DNA from: Hofstenia miamia
Lineage: Eukaryota > Xenacoelomorpha > Acoela
Assembly: GCA_004352715.1 (NCBI GenBank)
Contig: SCFE01000046.1
Span: forward strand, 1,556,398 to 1,620,397
Reading direction: 5' to 3'
DNA length: 64,000 bases
This document shows, piece by piece, positions 44,740 to 55,620 of this stretch; position 1 is the stretch's first letter, and every line of letters begins with the position of its first letter. Under the pieces are notes generated by a model. That model was not told where the DNA came from. It worked only from the letters and a program-made list of their open reading frames with translations, and did no database searches. Both the position numbers and the translations under genes were made by a program.

Positions 44740-46204
44740 TCAAAGATTTCTTGAAGGTCGTGGACCTGGAAAAAAATCAATGGCAGTTGGAGGATTTGGA
44801 GTCAGTAAGAAATTAGCAGAAGCACAAACACGATTGAAAAATGAGTGAAGGGTGCGATAGTTCTTGAGACGACGAACAGAGAACATGACAGCACCAACAG
44901 CGCGAGTAGAGTGGGAGCTAGAGAACGAGATAAAATCAAATGGATCAAGGTCTAACTTCCGAGTCAGTAAACGATTGAACAGGAGGGGATCACAGGCATG
45001 AAAGTGGAGTGACAGTGAGAGAGTCGAGAATTTCCGCAGAGCGTCTTTATAGGCCAAAGGGAAAGCGTATTTCTGGAAACGTTCCATGGAGTGTAACAAA
45101 GCACAAGAAGGCCACCAACAGGAAGAAGCGTAGAGAAGAATGGCGCGAGGAATGAACAAAGAGAGTTTCACAGCGGACGAGGTATTAAAAGGAACATTAC
45201 GGAAAAAGGCAAATAGTGAAGAATTAGCTTTGTAGAGACGCAAAGACACATGTCCAGTCCAATTTAAGTTTGCAGCAAGTTGAACTCCAAGATGTGTGTG
45301 ATGAGAAGCAAGGTTCACAGATAGAGGCAAATCAGAAGGGGGCACAGAAAAGGAAATACCACATGTCTTGGTAGCGCTAAAATCAAGATGGTTGACAGAG
45401 GACCAAGTTGACAAGTGCTCAAGATCAGAAGAAATGTTAGAAGCAAAAGACCAGCCGAAATAAAAAATCACAGTGTCGTCGACATACAACAGGCAAGACG
45501 AGTTGAGAACAGAATGAAGGAGGTCGTTAATGGCAACGAGGAAGAAAAGAAAAGCAAACACTGAGCCTTGAGGTGCACCACTAGCAACGGGGACAAGAGA
45601 AGAGATAGACGAGTTGATTTTGACACACTGGTGGCGATTGGTCAGGTAAGACTGGAACAGTTCGATGAAATCCGCATCAAAACCAAATAAACGCAACTTG
45701 TCAATCAGAATGGAATGAGGGAGGCGATCAAACACTTTTGAGATTTCAAGAAAGATAATACAACNGGGGGGGGACATTCCACCATGTCCCCCCCTGGGTA
45801 CGCCACTGGTTGCCATGCTGAGAAGAGATGACGTGAGGAATTTTTGGGAATACATAACGAAAAACAAGGCGTTCAAAGATGATAGACATTCGAGATAGAA
45901 TAGCTATTGGGCGGTAGGACGTGACCTGCGAGGAGGGAAGCTGATTAAATTTTAACAGCGGAGAAATCCAAGATGTCTTCCAACAGGCGGGATAGCGCTT
46001 AGAGGACCAAATGAAGTAGTAAATATGCTTTAAATGGATAGAAAGCGTAGAGGAGGTTTCATGAATTACAAAGTAAGGGACACCACCAGGATAGCAAGGA
46101 CCAGACAACTTGCAAGATGTAAGCATGAGAGAAATATCATGGGCGCTAAAGTCAATATCACAAAGTCGGATTAGCGGGGAGGCAGCAGGCGGACCAGGGC
46201 ACAT
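44740..46204 (-). pseudogene. LINE reverse transcriptase, split by an insertion
   Basis: N-terminal RT (46204-45812): FVIHETSSTLSIHLKHIY, PACWKTSWISPLLK, TSYRPIAILSRMSIIFERLV, SSQHG. Then a 44-bp GC-rich insert. After it: IIFLEISKVFDRLPHSILID (motif A; family LDFSKAFD, here LEISKVFD, so the catalytic Asp is Glu), GAPQGSVFAFLFFLVAINDL (motif B), LLYVDDTVIFY (motif C), HTHLGVQL and the thumb down to the stop at 44740. About 30 residues between SQHG and motif A are missing, at the insertion site. Inactive. Confidence 0.75.
45766..45808 (-). mobile_element. Remnant of a DNA transposon end, collapsed at an N
   Basis: On minus CAGTGGCGTACCCAGGGGG starts the insert, a form typical of hAT-like or related DNA transposon TIRs; an 11-bp inverted repeat GGGGGGGACAT/ATGTCCCCCCC follows and the sequence stops at an N (45765). 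The interior of the transposon was probably lost in assembly. It replaces part of the LINE RT. Confidence 0.45.
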
Positions 46205-46390
46205 GGAGACAGGTTTAGAGAAGTTAGAAGCACAATACGCTTTGAACAGATCAGATTTCTCCAGGTCAGAGTGAGCAGAAAAAAGTTTGATCTCAAATTG
46301 GGGAGCTCAGCCTTGGAATGAAGATAACACAGGAAGGAATAAAATTCTTGAAGAGAACTGAATGAAAAGCTAGACAGAAAGGAGACTTTG

Positions 46391-47086
46391 TCAAGTTCCA
46401 TAAAATTGAATGGCGTTTGTAAGTTCCAATTTATTCAAGGAAGTAGGAGAAAATACAAGTTGTTCAAGAGAATAGCAGGCAAAAACTTCTAAAACTGCAG
46501 ACTCATAAGTATCAGTAGAGTCGAGTGCATTCCAGCAGACATTAGGAAGATTGAAGTCACCACAATCAAGAAAATGAGGACGAATGGAAAAGCCAATGTG
46601 ACGAGAGAGGGAGATAGACTTGTCATGAAAAGACTCGAACATAGATGATAAATCAGCAATGGGAATGCAAAAGGCATTTTTTGAAGAAGTGTTGTAAACG
46701 CAGAGAAACAATATGATCACTGAGAACAACAGCACAGCCCCAACAGAAATCGAAGGATAATGAATCGAATGAGATGGGACGGATGTCAAGGTTAGGAAGA
46801 TGTGAAGCAATGAGAACACCTCCATGACGACCACTGGAGCGATCCATACGAGAAAAAACTTTAAGAGTAGATCAAGCCAGGTTTCAGTGATGAAAATGAA
46901 GTCAACAGGAGACTGTAAGAAGAAGTTATAAAAACTAAGCCGCCGGTTCAAAGATATAAGACTGTGGGCATTGGCAAACAATAAGGAAAAGTCAGAGTTA
47001 TGGGGGAGGAAGTTCAGAGTGAGATAGTCAGTCACGGTGAGGCGCATTATGGTGGAGGGGAGGAAGGCCAAAAGATTTGCGCTCAT
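46391..47086 (-). pseudogene. LINE AP endonuclease domain, degenerate
   Basis: Blocks: FLPHNSDFSLLFANAHSLIS (family N.RSL..K), PVDFIFITETWLD (catalytic Glu block ETWL), in another frame SSGRHGGVLIASH (family R.GGGV.I), then DCGDFNLPNVCWN (GDFNLP with catalytic Asp/Asn), and LEQLVFSPTSLNKLEL near the end. The domain is frameshifted after the ETWL block and has no intact frame, though the catalytic motifs remain readable. It nicks target DNA in target-primed reverse transcription. Confidence 0.7.
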
Positions 47087-47164
47087 CGTCAGAGAGGCTG
47101 TAATAACAAATCAAGATGCCTTTAGACCACACATTAGAGGATCTAAACGACGATGTTCTTGAAA

Positions 47165-47348
47165 AATGAACAAACTGTGCTATATTTACACACAAAAATT
47201 GTCTTATGTACAAATTTCAAGTTAAAGCAATCCTCTTTAGATACACGTGTATCATGGACAACACACTGATATAATTAATCTAATATATATTATAGATCTT
47301 TCAATAGCTATTATATTGAAATTCTTATAACTAAAAAACTAGCTAAAT
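47165..47348. repeat. 184-bp dispersed repeat, copy 1
   Basis: Very similar to 48669-48853 (only about three differences, for example GCAATCC against GCAAGCC). It starts right at the 5' end of the CR1/jockey-like LINE. Not TG...CA bounded, so not an LTR. Confidence 0.8.
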
Positions 47349-48668
47349 AATAATATTTTCTTGTAGTATGAAAGTACTATTGTCATAGTAAAATGTTACT
47401 CTTGGTTAAACTTTATGCTAAACGGGTATCATGCTCATAAACGACGCTAATGCGCTGCATAAGACAGCATTTTGGACGCAATATTTACTCAAAAATAGGT
47501 TATTTGTCAGATCATGTTTTTAACAAGCCTGGCTGTCATGTACTGAAATGTTCGTGTATTCATTATTCATTTATAACGAAATATTTAATCATGTAGATAT
47601 TTAATATTTAGTGTAGGTATTTTGTATATTAGTATAATTTGCTTAATATATCAAAAAAGTAAACATTTGTTTTCAATTTCTTAAATTGGAATGCGTTATA
47701 AGACAAATTACAAGCAATTGTGAAAGAAATCTAGCGACGAATAAATTATATTTAGCAATATTTCTACATTTTCTGGCTTAAGTCCATTCTGCCATGTGCT
47801 GGATTGGAAACTGAATATTCAAAACACGGGGTTCGAGCTGAAAGAATAAAATGTATTTCGTGAATTTCAAAATTTTAATTAAGTAGATGGTTATGATATA
47901 TAAAATAAACCCTCCTGTGTATCATGTGGGTACTATTGTGTTATCTCCCCAACCTCACAAATAATTGCAAAATAAGCAAGTTTATCAAAATAATAATTAT
48001 ATACCTAACCCAAACCCCTTCTCAATCTCAACTTTAACACAAACCATAATTCTAAAACCCTAAACTAAGCCAACTCATACCTTAGTTCTACAAAAAAACA
48101 ATGTGTAGAATGATATGCAAATTTATTAATATTAGTAAGTTTCAATAAGAATTATAAAATAATTATAATATACTACTATTAATATGGTAATTAGTGGTTC
48201 AACCACGCGGCTTTTATTTGTTTACAAAGCAATTATAAGATTTAGCAATGTATATTTAATGAACACAGCGCATTTCCCTCAATCTTTTCACGTAGTTATT
48301 TTGTTTCATAGCCTTTGCGTTGTTTACATAACTTAAAACGAATACGTTGAGTCCACCCTATCATGGTGAAGAACATTGTATCATGGTAGGTTTATGTTGT
48401 GGGGTAAAATTAGGGTTGGTGTTGAATTTAGCTTAAAGTTAGAGTGGTGTTTAGGGTTATGTTTTGGGTTAGAGTTAGGCATATAGTTGAAGTTTAGAGT
48501 TGTGGTTTACACGATGGTTTGGGTTAGGGTTATAATTATTACGTTGATAAATTAGCTTATCTTTGCAAAAATTTGAGTGGGGCGAGATTACTCACAAGTA
48601 CCATCATGTATAATATCCTCAAGTAGGTGTTTAGGCCTCGACCCGGTTGGCTATCATGTACATTAGAG
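47349..48668. other. Intergenic; contains telomere-like inverted sequence
   Basis: No genes seen. The stretch 47990-48540 is described separately. Confidence 0.5.
47990..48540. repeat. Degenerate telomere-like (TTAGGG) inverted repeat
   Basis: 47998-48090 is rich in CCTAACCC/ACCCTAAA-type words; 48405-48540 is rich in the complement (GGGTTAGGGTT, TTAGGGTTATG, GGGTTAGAGTTAGG). The ends match in inverted orientation: AATAATTATA-(N)-CCTAACCCAAACC on the left and reverse-complemented right. Interstitial telomere-like sequence or a MITE with such ends. Confidence 0.55.
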
Positions 48669-48853
48669 AATGAACAAACTGTGCTATATTTACACACAAA
48701 AATTGTCTTATGTACAAATTTCAAGTTAAAGCAAGCCTCTTTAGATACACGTGTATCATGGCCAAACACACTGATATAATTAATCTAATATATATTATAG
48801 ATCTTTCAATAGCTATTATATTGAAATTCTTATAACTAAAAAACTAGCTAAAT
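48669..48853. repeat. 184-bp dispersed repeat, copy 2
   Basis: Second copy of the repeat at 47165-47348, same orientation, with the telomere-like element between them. Confidence 0.8.
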
Positions 48854-49183
48854 TTAAATAACTTTATCCGCAACTTAATTGCATATCCATGTACTTATCA
48901 TAATGGATTTTTATTTTTCCCTAAAATCAAGAAAATTTAAATTCAAGGGAATAAACCCTAGCAGTACACTAACTCTTACTCAGACTGTACATTCTTTCAA
49001 GGCACAAAATTGTTAAAATTATCACAAGCTAAATGGGTTTTTAGGTTTGCCTCAAAAAACTATATAAAATACTGAAAACAACCATTACGACGGCCACTAC
49101 TGATATATTTCAAAAGAAATTATGGTATTTAACCAATAAAAAAAAGAGTGTTAGCAAATGAAATTTACGCTAATAAGTAATAT

Positions 49184-49407
49184 TGTAACATCAGTTGGTA
49201 GTTGTTATTTATCGGCCAGATCACGTGCTTTTCGTGCTGACTAGTTGTTTTCATGTTTGTAAATATTGTAAATACGAATTGTATATAAGACACCATGTTC
49301 TCTTGTTCGCTAAATCACTGTTGCTCTAGTATATGCTCACCTCAGCGACCTTCTGCTTTGACACTAAGTCCTTTGGCAAATTCTAGATTCAATACAGTGA
49401 TTCTACA
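49184..49407 (+). mobile_element. Probable solo LTR, 224 bp
   Basis: Starts TGTAAC and ends TTCTACA (TG...CA with TGTA/TACA ends), flanked by ATAT on both sides (49180-49183, 49408-49411). Contains a TATATAA box at 49282-49288 about 100 bp from the end. ATAT is a weak duplication in AT-rich DNA. No internal region, so a solo LTR left by LTR-LTR recombination. Confidence 0.5.
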
Positions 49408-49751
49408 ATATTTAACAAGAAAATAGTTTAAGAATTAATTTCTCGTCAATAAAAAAGAAACGCTTATTTCACTTGATTTATCAAATATGAACTAGGGAAC
49501 ATAAGAAATATTTAATGATATCATATTCAACTATTTTTGAAGTGCATAGTATGTTATAATTTAATTATTAGATTGACTAATTTTAACCAATAGACTGATG
49601 GCTGTCAACGAATACGATCGAGCGAATGAAATTGATCCACACTAAAATTAATTTGTTTTACTCTTAACTTATTCCAGATTCTTTGTATCAAAAATCATAT
49701 GCGAATTTATACGTAAGCATTGCTAAGAATTCGTTTTGTTAGAAAAATCCG

Positions 49752-49783
49752 TCCGGTGCAGTTCGACTCCTGCCGAGTCCTTT
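49752..49783 (+). other. tRNA T-arm-like string
   Basis: GGTGCAGTTCGACTCCTGCC contains a B-box-like TTCGACTCC and a T-stem-like GCAG/CTGC pairing. No complete tRNA cloverleaf. A SINE or tRNA relic is possible. Confidence 0.25.
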
Positions 49784-50918
49784 AAATTAATACCATTTAT
49801 ATATATTTGAAAAATCGCGACTTGTTAATATATTCCATATTAAGTCACCATCGCAAATATGATGCTTCTTCATACGTGCTTTAATTGTTATTAACTTTGT
49901 ACAAACTAGAAAATATACTTATGCAGGATTTAATGGTCCTCGGATTAATAACCCATATTGAAAGTGGGGGTATCATGAGAGAACCCAACTCTCTCTTTGT
50001 AACCAGTTTTTAAATATGCATTGACTAGCAGTGACTTCACAAAACTAGATTTTTCAAAATTGAACTTCAAAAATCTTCTTTTTCAAGATCATGAAGTTCA
50101 AACATATAATTAATATTAATCAATATTAAGTAGTGACAAAATATACTTATTGCAATAATTTGCAATAGTGGGAAAAGGCCCATTTTATACTAAATTGCTC
50201 GCAATTTTTGTATCAATAAATCCTTCATTTAGTAATAATAAGGAGCCCTTGTTTAAATTCTAAGAACTGTACTTTAATAAATTTAATATCTTTAACTATT
50301 TGGCAAGTCCAAAATTTAGACATTTTATCCTTATACTGTTTTTGAGGGGTTAATATGTTCGAAATCCAAAAATTTCGAAAAGTACAACTGTACTACTAAT
50401 TATAAGTAGAACTTGTAAAGATTAAATTTTATGAATTAAATTGTTATTAAATACATTTTGCAGTTTATGAAGAACTAAATATTTTAATAATTCTGCTATT
50501 ATAATCCAATAAGTTTACTAGGGATTGATTCTAGTCACTATTATCAAAAAATTTTGAAAACAAAGTTCTAATGATATCAATTGTATTGAATCTTAATCCT
50601 AGCCCTCCTCCTACTCCTAAGAAGCATTTTCAATTTCCTTAACTCAAAATTTAATGAAAACTTTCACAATCAGCATTTTTCAAAATTTTTGGATTTCAAC
50701 ATTTTTGGACAACACCAATTTTGAGGGATACTGGGTTTTACCTCTAATGAAAACTTTCTAAGAAACACTAAAATTTCCAACTAAATTAAGTTTGGAAGCA
50801 ATTCATCCCATTTTGCCCTTAAGAACATAAAATGTCTTTCTGAAAACCAATCAACAATAAGTGATTCCAAAATAAAGAGGAACAACAATCCACTGAAAAC
50901 AAACCAAAAGTAATCAAC

Positions 50919-51315
50919 CTAAACAAAGTTCACTTCAAAAAGTGTGGACAAAAAAAACACAACAGTCCCAACTGCATGAAAACCATTCACCTTATTGCTG
51001 ACGAAGGCTGTTACTACATAGATGACAAAGAAATCTATTACTCCAACTCAAATTCAAAGATGATTTAAGCAAATAAGAGCACCAACTTCCAGCTGTAAAT
51101 GCATGATCCTGTTAACAACAACCTTGAATGAAAATACAATACCACTAATGATAAAGGGGATTGTCATCCAGGCAACTGTAGATACTGGTTTATCTGTTTC
51201 TATCATGTTGGACACAATTATGTGCATTAATCAAATCAGCATTCCAAGAGATAATATTGAGCCACATAACCATTTTTTAGTAAAGGTGATTACCTCAATA
51301 CCAAAGGGTTGATCA
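50919..51315 (+). pseudogene. LTR retroelement gag-pol fragment (zinc knuckle and protease)
   Basis: First FKKCGQKKHNSPNCM, a zinc knuckle remnant (C-x2?-H-x4-C with the first Cys pair damaged), then after frame changes IPLMIKGIVIQATVDTGLSV, in which VDTG is the aspartic protease active site. It resembles the same region of the Gypsy element downstream (NGNIFNATVDTGATASII) but differs in sequence, so it belongs to another element or an older copy. Only about 400 bp are recognisable. It ends before the 5' LTR. Confidence 0.5.
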
Positions 51316-51758
51316 AGTCTTTAGAATTTAACTTTCTCATGATACAGTTATTGTAGGTACAACAAATCACACATTGCATTACTGTGGCATCAGCATGAAA
51401 ATCTATGTTGATTAACAACAGGATTTGCTGATGACACAGTAATTAACAGCCTGACTCCAGTGCTAGAATGAGGCTATTCCTAATAGTAGTTAAAGGTAAC
51501 ATGGGAGATCAGGTAAGGGAAGGGTGCGTGGCCACACTTGGCTGACCTGATACAGAGAACCTTTATAGAAAGAGTCATATAAGACAGGAGCCCAAATTCA
51601 AGTAAAGACAAAGAGAAGCTTATAAGTTCTTGGGTTCAAAGTGTACCTTATGTGCTTGTGTACCTAAGTTCAGTGCAGGCCTCAGCTCATGATATTTAAG
51701 TGCTGCATTAAATATAATATATATAATGAAAGACAAGTGGTTGTGAAAATACTTATAC

Positions 51759-52636
51759 TGTAGAGTTGCTCAGGGATTTTTGTGATTTTATTCTTTTCAA
51801 TCTTTATTTTGTATTATTACGTCACTATGAGGTTAGTAGCTATTTTCGAGCTTAGGTTACTACTGCTAGTTTAATGTGCCCTCAATTGTGCTTATTGTTG
51901 CTCAATTTTTATTTTGCGAGGGAAAAGAATTCAATCATGTTNTTAAACATTTTGTATAAAACCTGAGAACAATGTAGCAATAGCTTAATAGATTTTGTCT
52001 ACTCTCAACTGCTGTATTTACTGTTGTATTTTCTATTTATTTATTATATTAATGAAACTTTTTGCTTAAGATCAGCGACAATTCGGGAGTGCTTTCACCA
52101 GCACAGGGCGACACATTGCTTCTGGGGGTCTATTGAATACCCAGTCCGAATTGTGGACTCATTAAGTTATGAATACAGTTATGTCTAAGGAAATAATAAA
52201 TCTCTCTTTCATAGTTCAACACGTACATGCACTTATAAAATCTAACACTGTGATGATACCATGCCATTGGCTAGCACGAATATCTGGCAATTACAGATTA
52301 TTTAATAGTGAGCTGAGAGATAACAATGAAAATGAGAGTTTGTATTTTCTGAAGTGAGATAGAAATTAATCAAGTGAGACAAATAGGGTAGCACCAGTCA
52401 ATAGGTTAAGCACTTTACTTTTGGACGCTTCACTTTGGCTGGAAGCCATAGGAATTGGTCATCTTGGATTTTACCTAAAGTAGTTTTGTTACTTGGATGA
52501 ATTACCAATGTTATATCTATAAGTTCTATGTTATGTTTGTTCCCAGAATCGTGGCTGTTATGTAAATGCTATTCAAACCTTCTGCAGAGTCAATTAAGTT
52601 TCTAGTTAAGTTTCCCTATCAGCCCATGAGTCTACA
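51759..52636 (+). repeat. 5' LTR of the Gypsy element
   Basis: TGTAG...CTACA, a perfect 5-bp terminal inverted repeat. TATAAA at 51955-51960 and AATAAA at 52195-52200. An N at 51942 marks a deletion of about 44 bp relative to the 3' LTR. Followed at once by the PBS. Confidence 0.9.
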
Positions 52637-52654
52637 TGGCGACCGTGACAGGAC
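52637..52654 (+). promoter_or_regulatory. tRNA primer binding site
   Basis: TGGCGACCGTGACAGGAC begins directly after the LTR's terminal CA. TGG complements the CCA end of a tRNA; I recall this string as the tRNA-Arg site of 412/mdg1-like Gypsy elements. Confidence 0.8.
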
Positions 52655-53063
52655 GCTGACATGATAACTGTTTAATCTTGTTGTTTTTCTTTTGATGGTT
52701 TGGCTGTTAGTGGTTTTCTTTTTGGTGTGTTTCAGCTGGGATAGTTGTTTCCCGTGATCACTATGGAACTTTTGAGTAAGTTTACCTATCAATGTATGAA
52801 TTAACTTCCTCACCCTTGAAGGATGATGACAAAGCCCTTAGTGTTTCTTATTTTGGCTGATGTCACTTGTTAAATTTCTTGTTTGTTTCACTTTTACTAG
52901 TGCTTTGATACGTTGGATTTATTACCAAGTACTGCCGTGTTCGTTTTTCCCCAGTTTGGTCTGTTAATTGTCGTTACCTCCATAAGTGGCTTTTTGCTCT
53001 CATGTGTGTAGAAGGGCTCCCCATTGTCAATCTTGGAAATCGTTGTTTTTTTCCCAAGTTATA

Positions 53064-54793
53064 ATGGATTCTAGTCGTACTGTTACTTATTCTCCTACTT
53101 TTGGGACTCCTCCAATTCAGAGTATCCCCTGTGCAAGCATTTGTAACCAGGATGTTACCCCTTGTACTGTTGGATCATTACTTAATTTTTCTTCCCCACC
53201 TATTTCTCCTGTTTTGTCTACGCAATGAATGGATCAGAATGCCTCAACCATTCCACATAGTGATGCAAGTGTCATAAGCCCATCATACCACCAAAACTTA
53301 CGTCGCATTATGAACACCCAGAATGCTCCTCCAATTCCCCTTTGTTTTCATAGTTTTGCCAGTGTTATTACTCCATCAAATCCCCATTCTGATGTTCACC
53401 TTGCAGAGATTGATCATCTGAAGGAAGCCTTATTGCAACAAGTTGCTCTAAGGATGGAGAGCAAACACCAAGTGGAGTCTCTCCAGGCTGAAATTAATAC
53501 CCAACATGTGGCTTATCAAAGGATGGAGTGCCAGATGCTGGAGTTGACTATTGCACTAGAATTACAAATACATGAGTTGAAGGGTGCTGTCAACAACATG
53601 ATGAATATGTTACTCATGCTGCATTAAAAAAAGCTTTGGGTGAATTAGCCGAGAAGATCATTGGTCAAGTAATTCAGCTAGTGGGTGCCAACCAACCTCA
53701 TCCAGCTGTTCCTTTGTTCAGAGGGTCCTCCTCTATACCTTGTTCCACTAGTTCTTCACACAGTCAACCTACTTTTGCTCAGGTGGCTCTTACACAAGTA
53801 TCTATGTTAACTACCAGAGCCACCCCTCAAACAGGATACGTCCAGTCATTGCCTGATCTGGTGAGCACCATTGTTGTTCCTGCATTCAAGGAACAACATG
53901 TTAGCGATACTAGTCTGTTTACTGAAAAACCTGGCACAAAAGATCAGCCAAGATACCACAATTCAATCCTTCCTCTTGAGTCCAATGGACAGATACAAGT
54001 CTATAGTAAACACTCTGTTTTACCTAAATTCACCGGACAAATTGATGCAGTGTCGCAGTCCTTTGACAAATGGTTTTTCTTATTTGAGCTGACTATGAAA
54101 CAACACAAAAATTCGCAGGAGTCAGCCGTTTCGCAGTTTCCCTTATATCTTAGTGGATTGGCATACAATCAATACATGATGCTTGATTGAAACATCAAAA
54201 CTGACTACCAGCTATTAGTGGGTTTTTTCGAGGATCATTACCAAGCACCACATATCAAGCATCAGTATAAAACATTATTGTGTGATATGTCTTTCAAATT
54301 CAGTGACGATATTTGGAATTATATTACCCAGGTCAAACATTTGTTTCATTTGAGTAGTCTTTCTTGAGAATATTCCAAGCACGACCTGTTCTCTTACATT
54401 TGCTGAGGTTTTCCTTCATTGATCAGAAATCAGTTGGAAGTCTGTTGAGACCCTGAGGATAACCTCCATGAAATTATTCAGAAGGCCATCAGTGTGGTGT
54501 ACATGCTCCAGAACTCTCAACGCATAGACAGTGATATAACTAGGTTGTCTAATACAAAGAACTTTGAACCAAGGAGAACTGTGGTTACCAAAAAGCCATT
54601 TGATTTATCTTTGGTAAGGTGTTACACTTGTGGAGAGAAATGACATTTAAAATCTCAGTGCAAGGTCAAAGTACAGCTTGTTGCTGATGGTGAAGGCTTT
54701 ATTGTCAAAGAACCCAGTACTGAATCTTTATGTGTCGACAATCTTGTTGATGTAGAACCTGATTATCCAACCATGTCTCAAGATTTAAATTAG
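53064..54793 (+). pseudogene. Gypsy gag polyprotein, broken
   Basis: ATG at 53064 (MDSSRTVTYSPTFGTPPIQ), TGA at 53226, then a coiled-coil-like segment (EALLQQVALRMESKHQVESL). After a frameshift near 53600: ALKKALGELAEKI, then the retrotransposon gag/capsid block LPKFTGQIDAVSQSFDKWFF, LFELTMKQH and FPLYLSGLAYNQYM. Five in-frame TGAs follow (54188, 54365, 54404, 54446, 54641), the last in the zinc knuckle CYTCGEK-stop-HLKSQC (C-x2-C-x4-H-x4-C). TAG at 54791. Gag packages the element RNA. All stops but one are TGA. Confidence 0.75.
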
Positions 54794-54849
54794 TTGGAGT
54801 GCCGCCTCCTGTAAAATGTGCACAAGATCATAACGTACTAGTCATAACT

Positions 54850-55620
54850 CAATTGATTAGAAAGAATTTAATACCTGTTGAGATGAATGGAAATATCTTT
54901 AATGCCACTGTGGATACTGGAGCCACCGCCTCCATAATAAGTGATGAGTGCTGTAAAGAGTTATGTGTAAATTGAGATTCATTGGATCCATCCAGTGTGA
55001 AGCTTATTGATGCCTCTGGAAACCCTCTTTCTCTAAAGGGGAAGTTGAAAGATGCTTCAATCAAAATTCATGCAGAGCCTTTCAAAGTAGACCTTCTAGT
55101 AATTGATACGTCAAATCATTGCCTCCCATATGATTTGATCTTAGGAAATGATTTTCTGGAGTGAAACTCTTGTGTTATTGATTTCAAAAATAAAACGATT
55201 TCTATTAAAGACCAAGAAGCAACATAATTGGCTATGATCCCTGAAAAGGAAGTTATTTTTAACCTGGACGAATCCATCTCTCTCGAACCCAGGCATTGGA
55301 CTCGAGTTGCCATATCTTCTGATGTTAGTATTGATGGGGACATCATGATCTCAAGCAGAGAGGTAGATACGTATGTGGAATCTCTTTCTCACCAGATTTA
55401 TGCAGAGTGACAAAAGGGAAAACATACGTTACTGTTCTCAATGGAGCAGCTTTTTTGGTCAAGATTGGAGTTTCCCAATTACAGTTAGTAGGAGTGCCAG
55501 TCAGAGTTGAGAACATCCCTGTCATGTGTTTACCTATATGTACTGCTGTTCATGATTTAGAAGATCCTGTAAGTCCAGTGAAAGTACTGACAGTCACCAA
55601 GAATTCTCATCTGCACCTCA
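54850..55620 (+). pseudogene. Gypsy protease and protease-RT linker
   Basis: NGNIFNATVDTGATASIISD: DTGA aspartic protease active site; later LPYDLILGNDFLE, the flap-following ILGxDFL motif typical of Gypsy proteases. TGA at 54973 and 55162, TAA at 55225. Then the linker: VTKGKTYVTVLNGAAFLVKI (a frame change near 55400), as in the pol region between PR and RT. The protease cleaves Gag-Pol into mature proteins. Two or three frame changes make this a pseudogene, though motifs are well preserved. Confidence 0.75.

Larger units (their letters stand above)
44606..47160 (-). mobile_element. CR1/jockey-like LINE, APE type
   Basis: Reading minus from 47160: 5' region, AP endonuclease (47086-46391), RT (46204-44740), short 3' UTR, then an ATT tail (the TAA array on plus). 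Decayed by frameshifts and one small insertion with N. The neighbouring LINE faces the other way. Confidence 0.75.
48854..50880. other. Intergenic with a solo LTR
   Basis: Apart from the solo LTR at 49184-49407 and a tRNA-like string at 49752-49783, nothing recognised. Confidence 0.4.

Noticed and set aside
47165-48853. Terminal LTRs of a small LTR element (184-bp repeats)
   Set aside because: The copies do not begin with TG and end with CA, and no PBS or PPT adjoins them.
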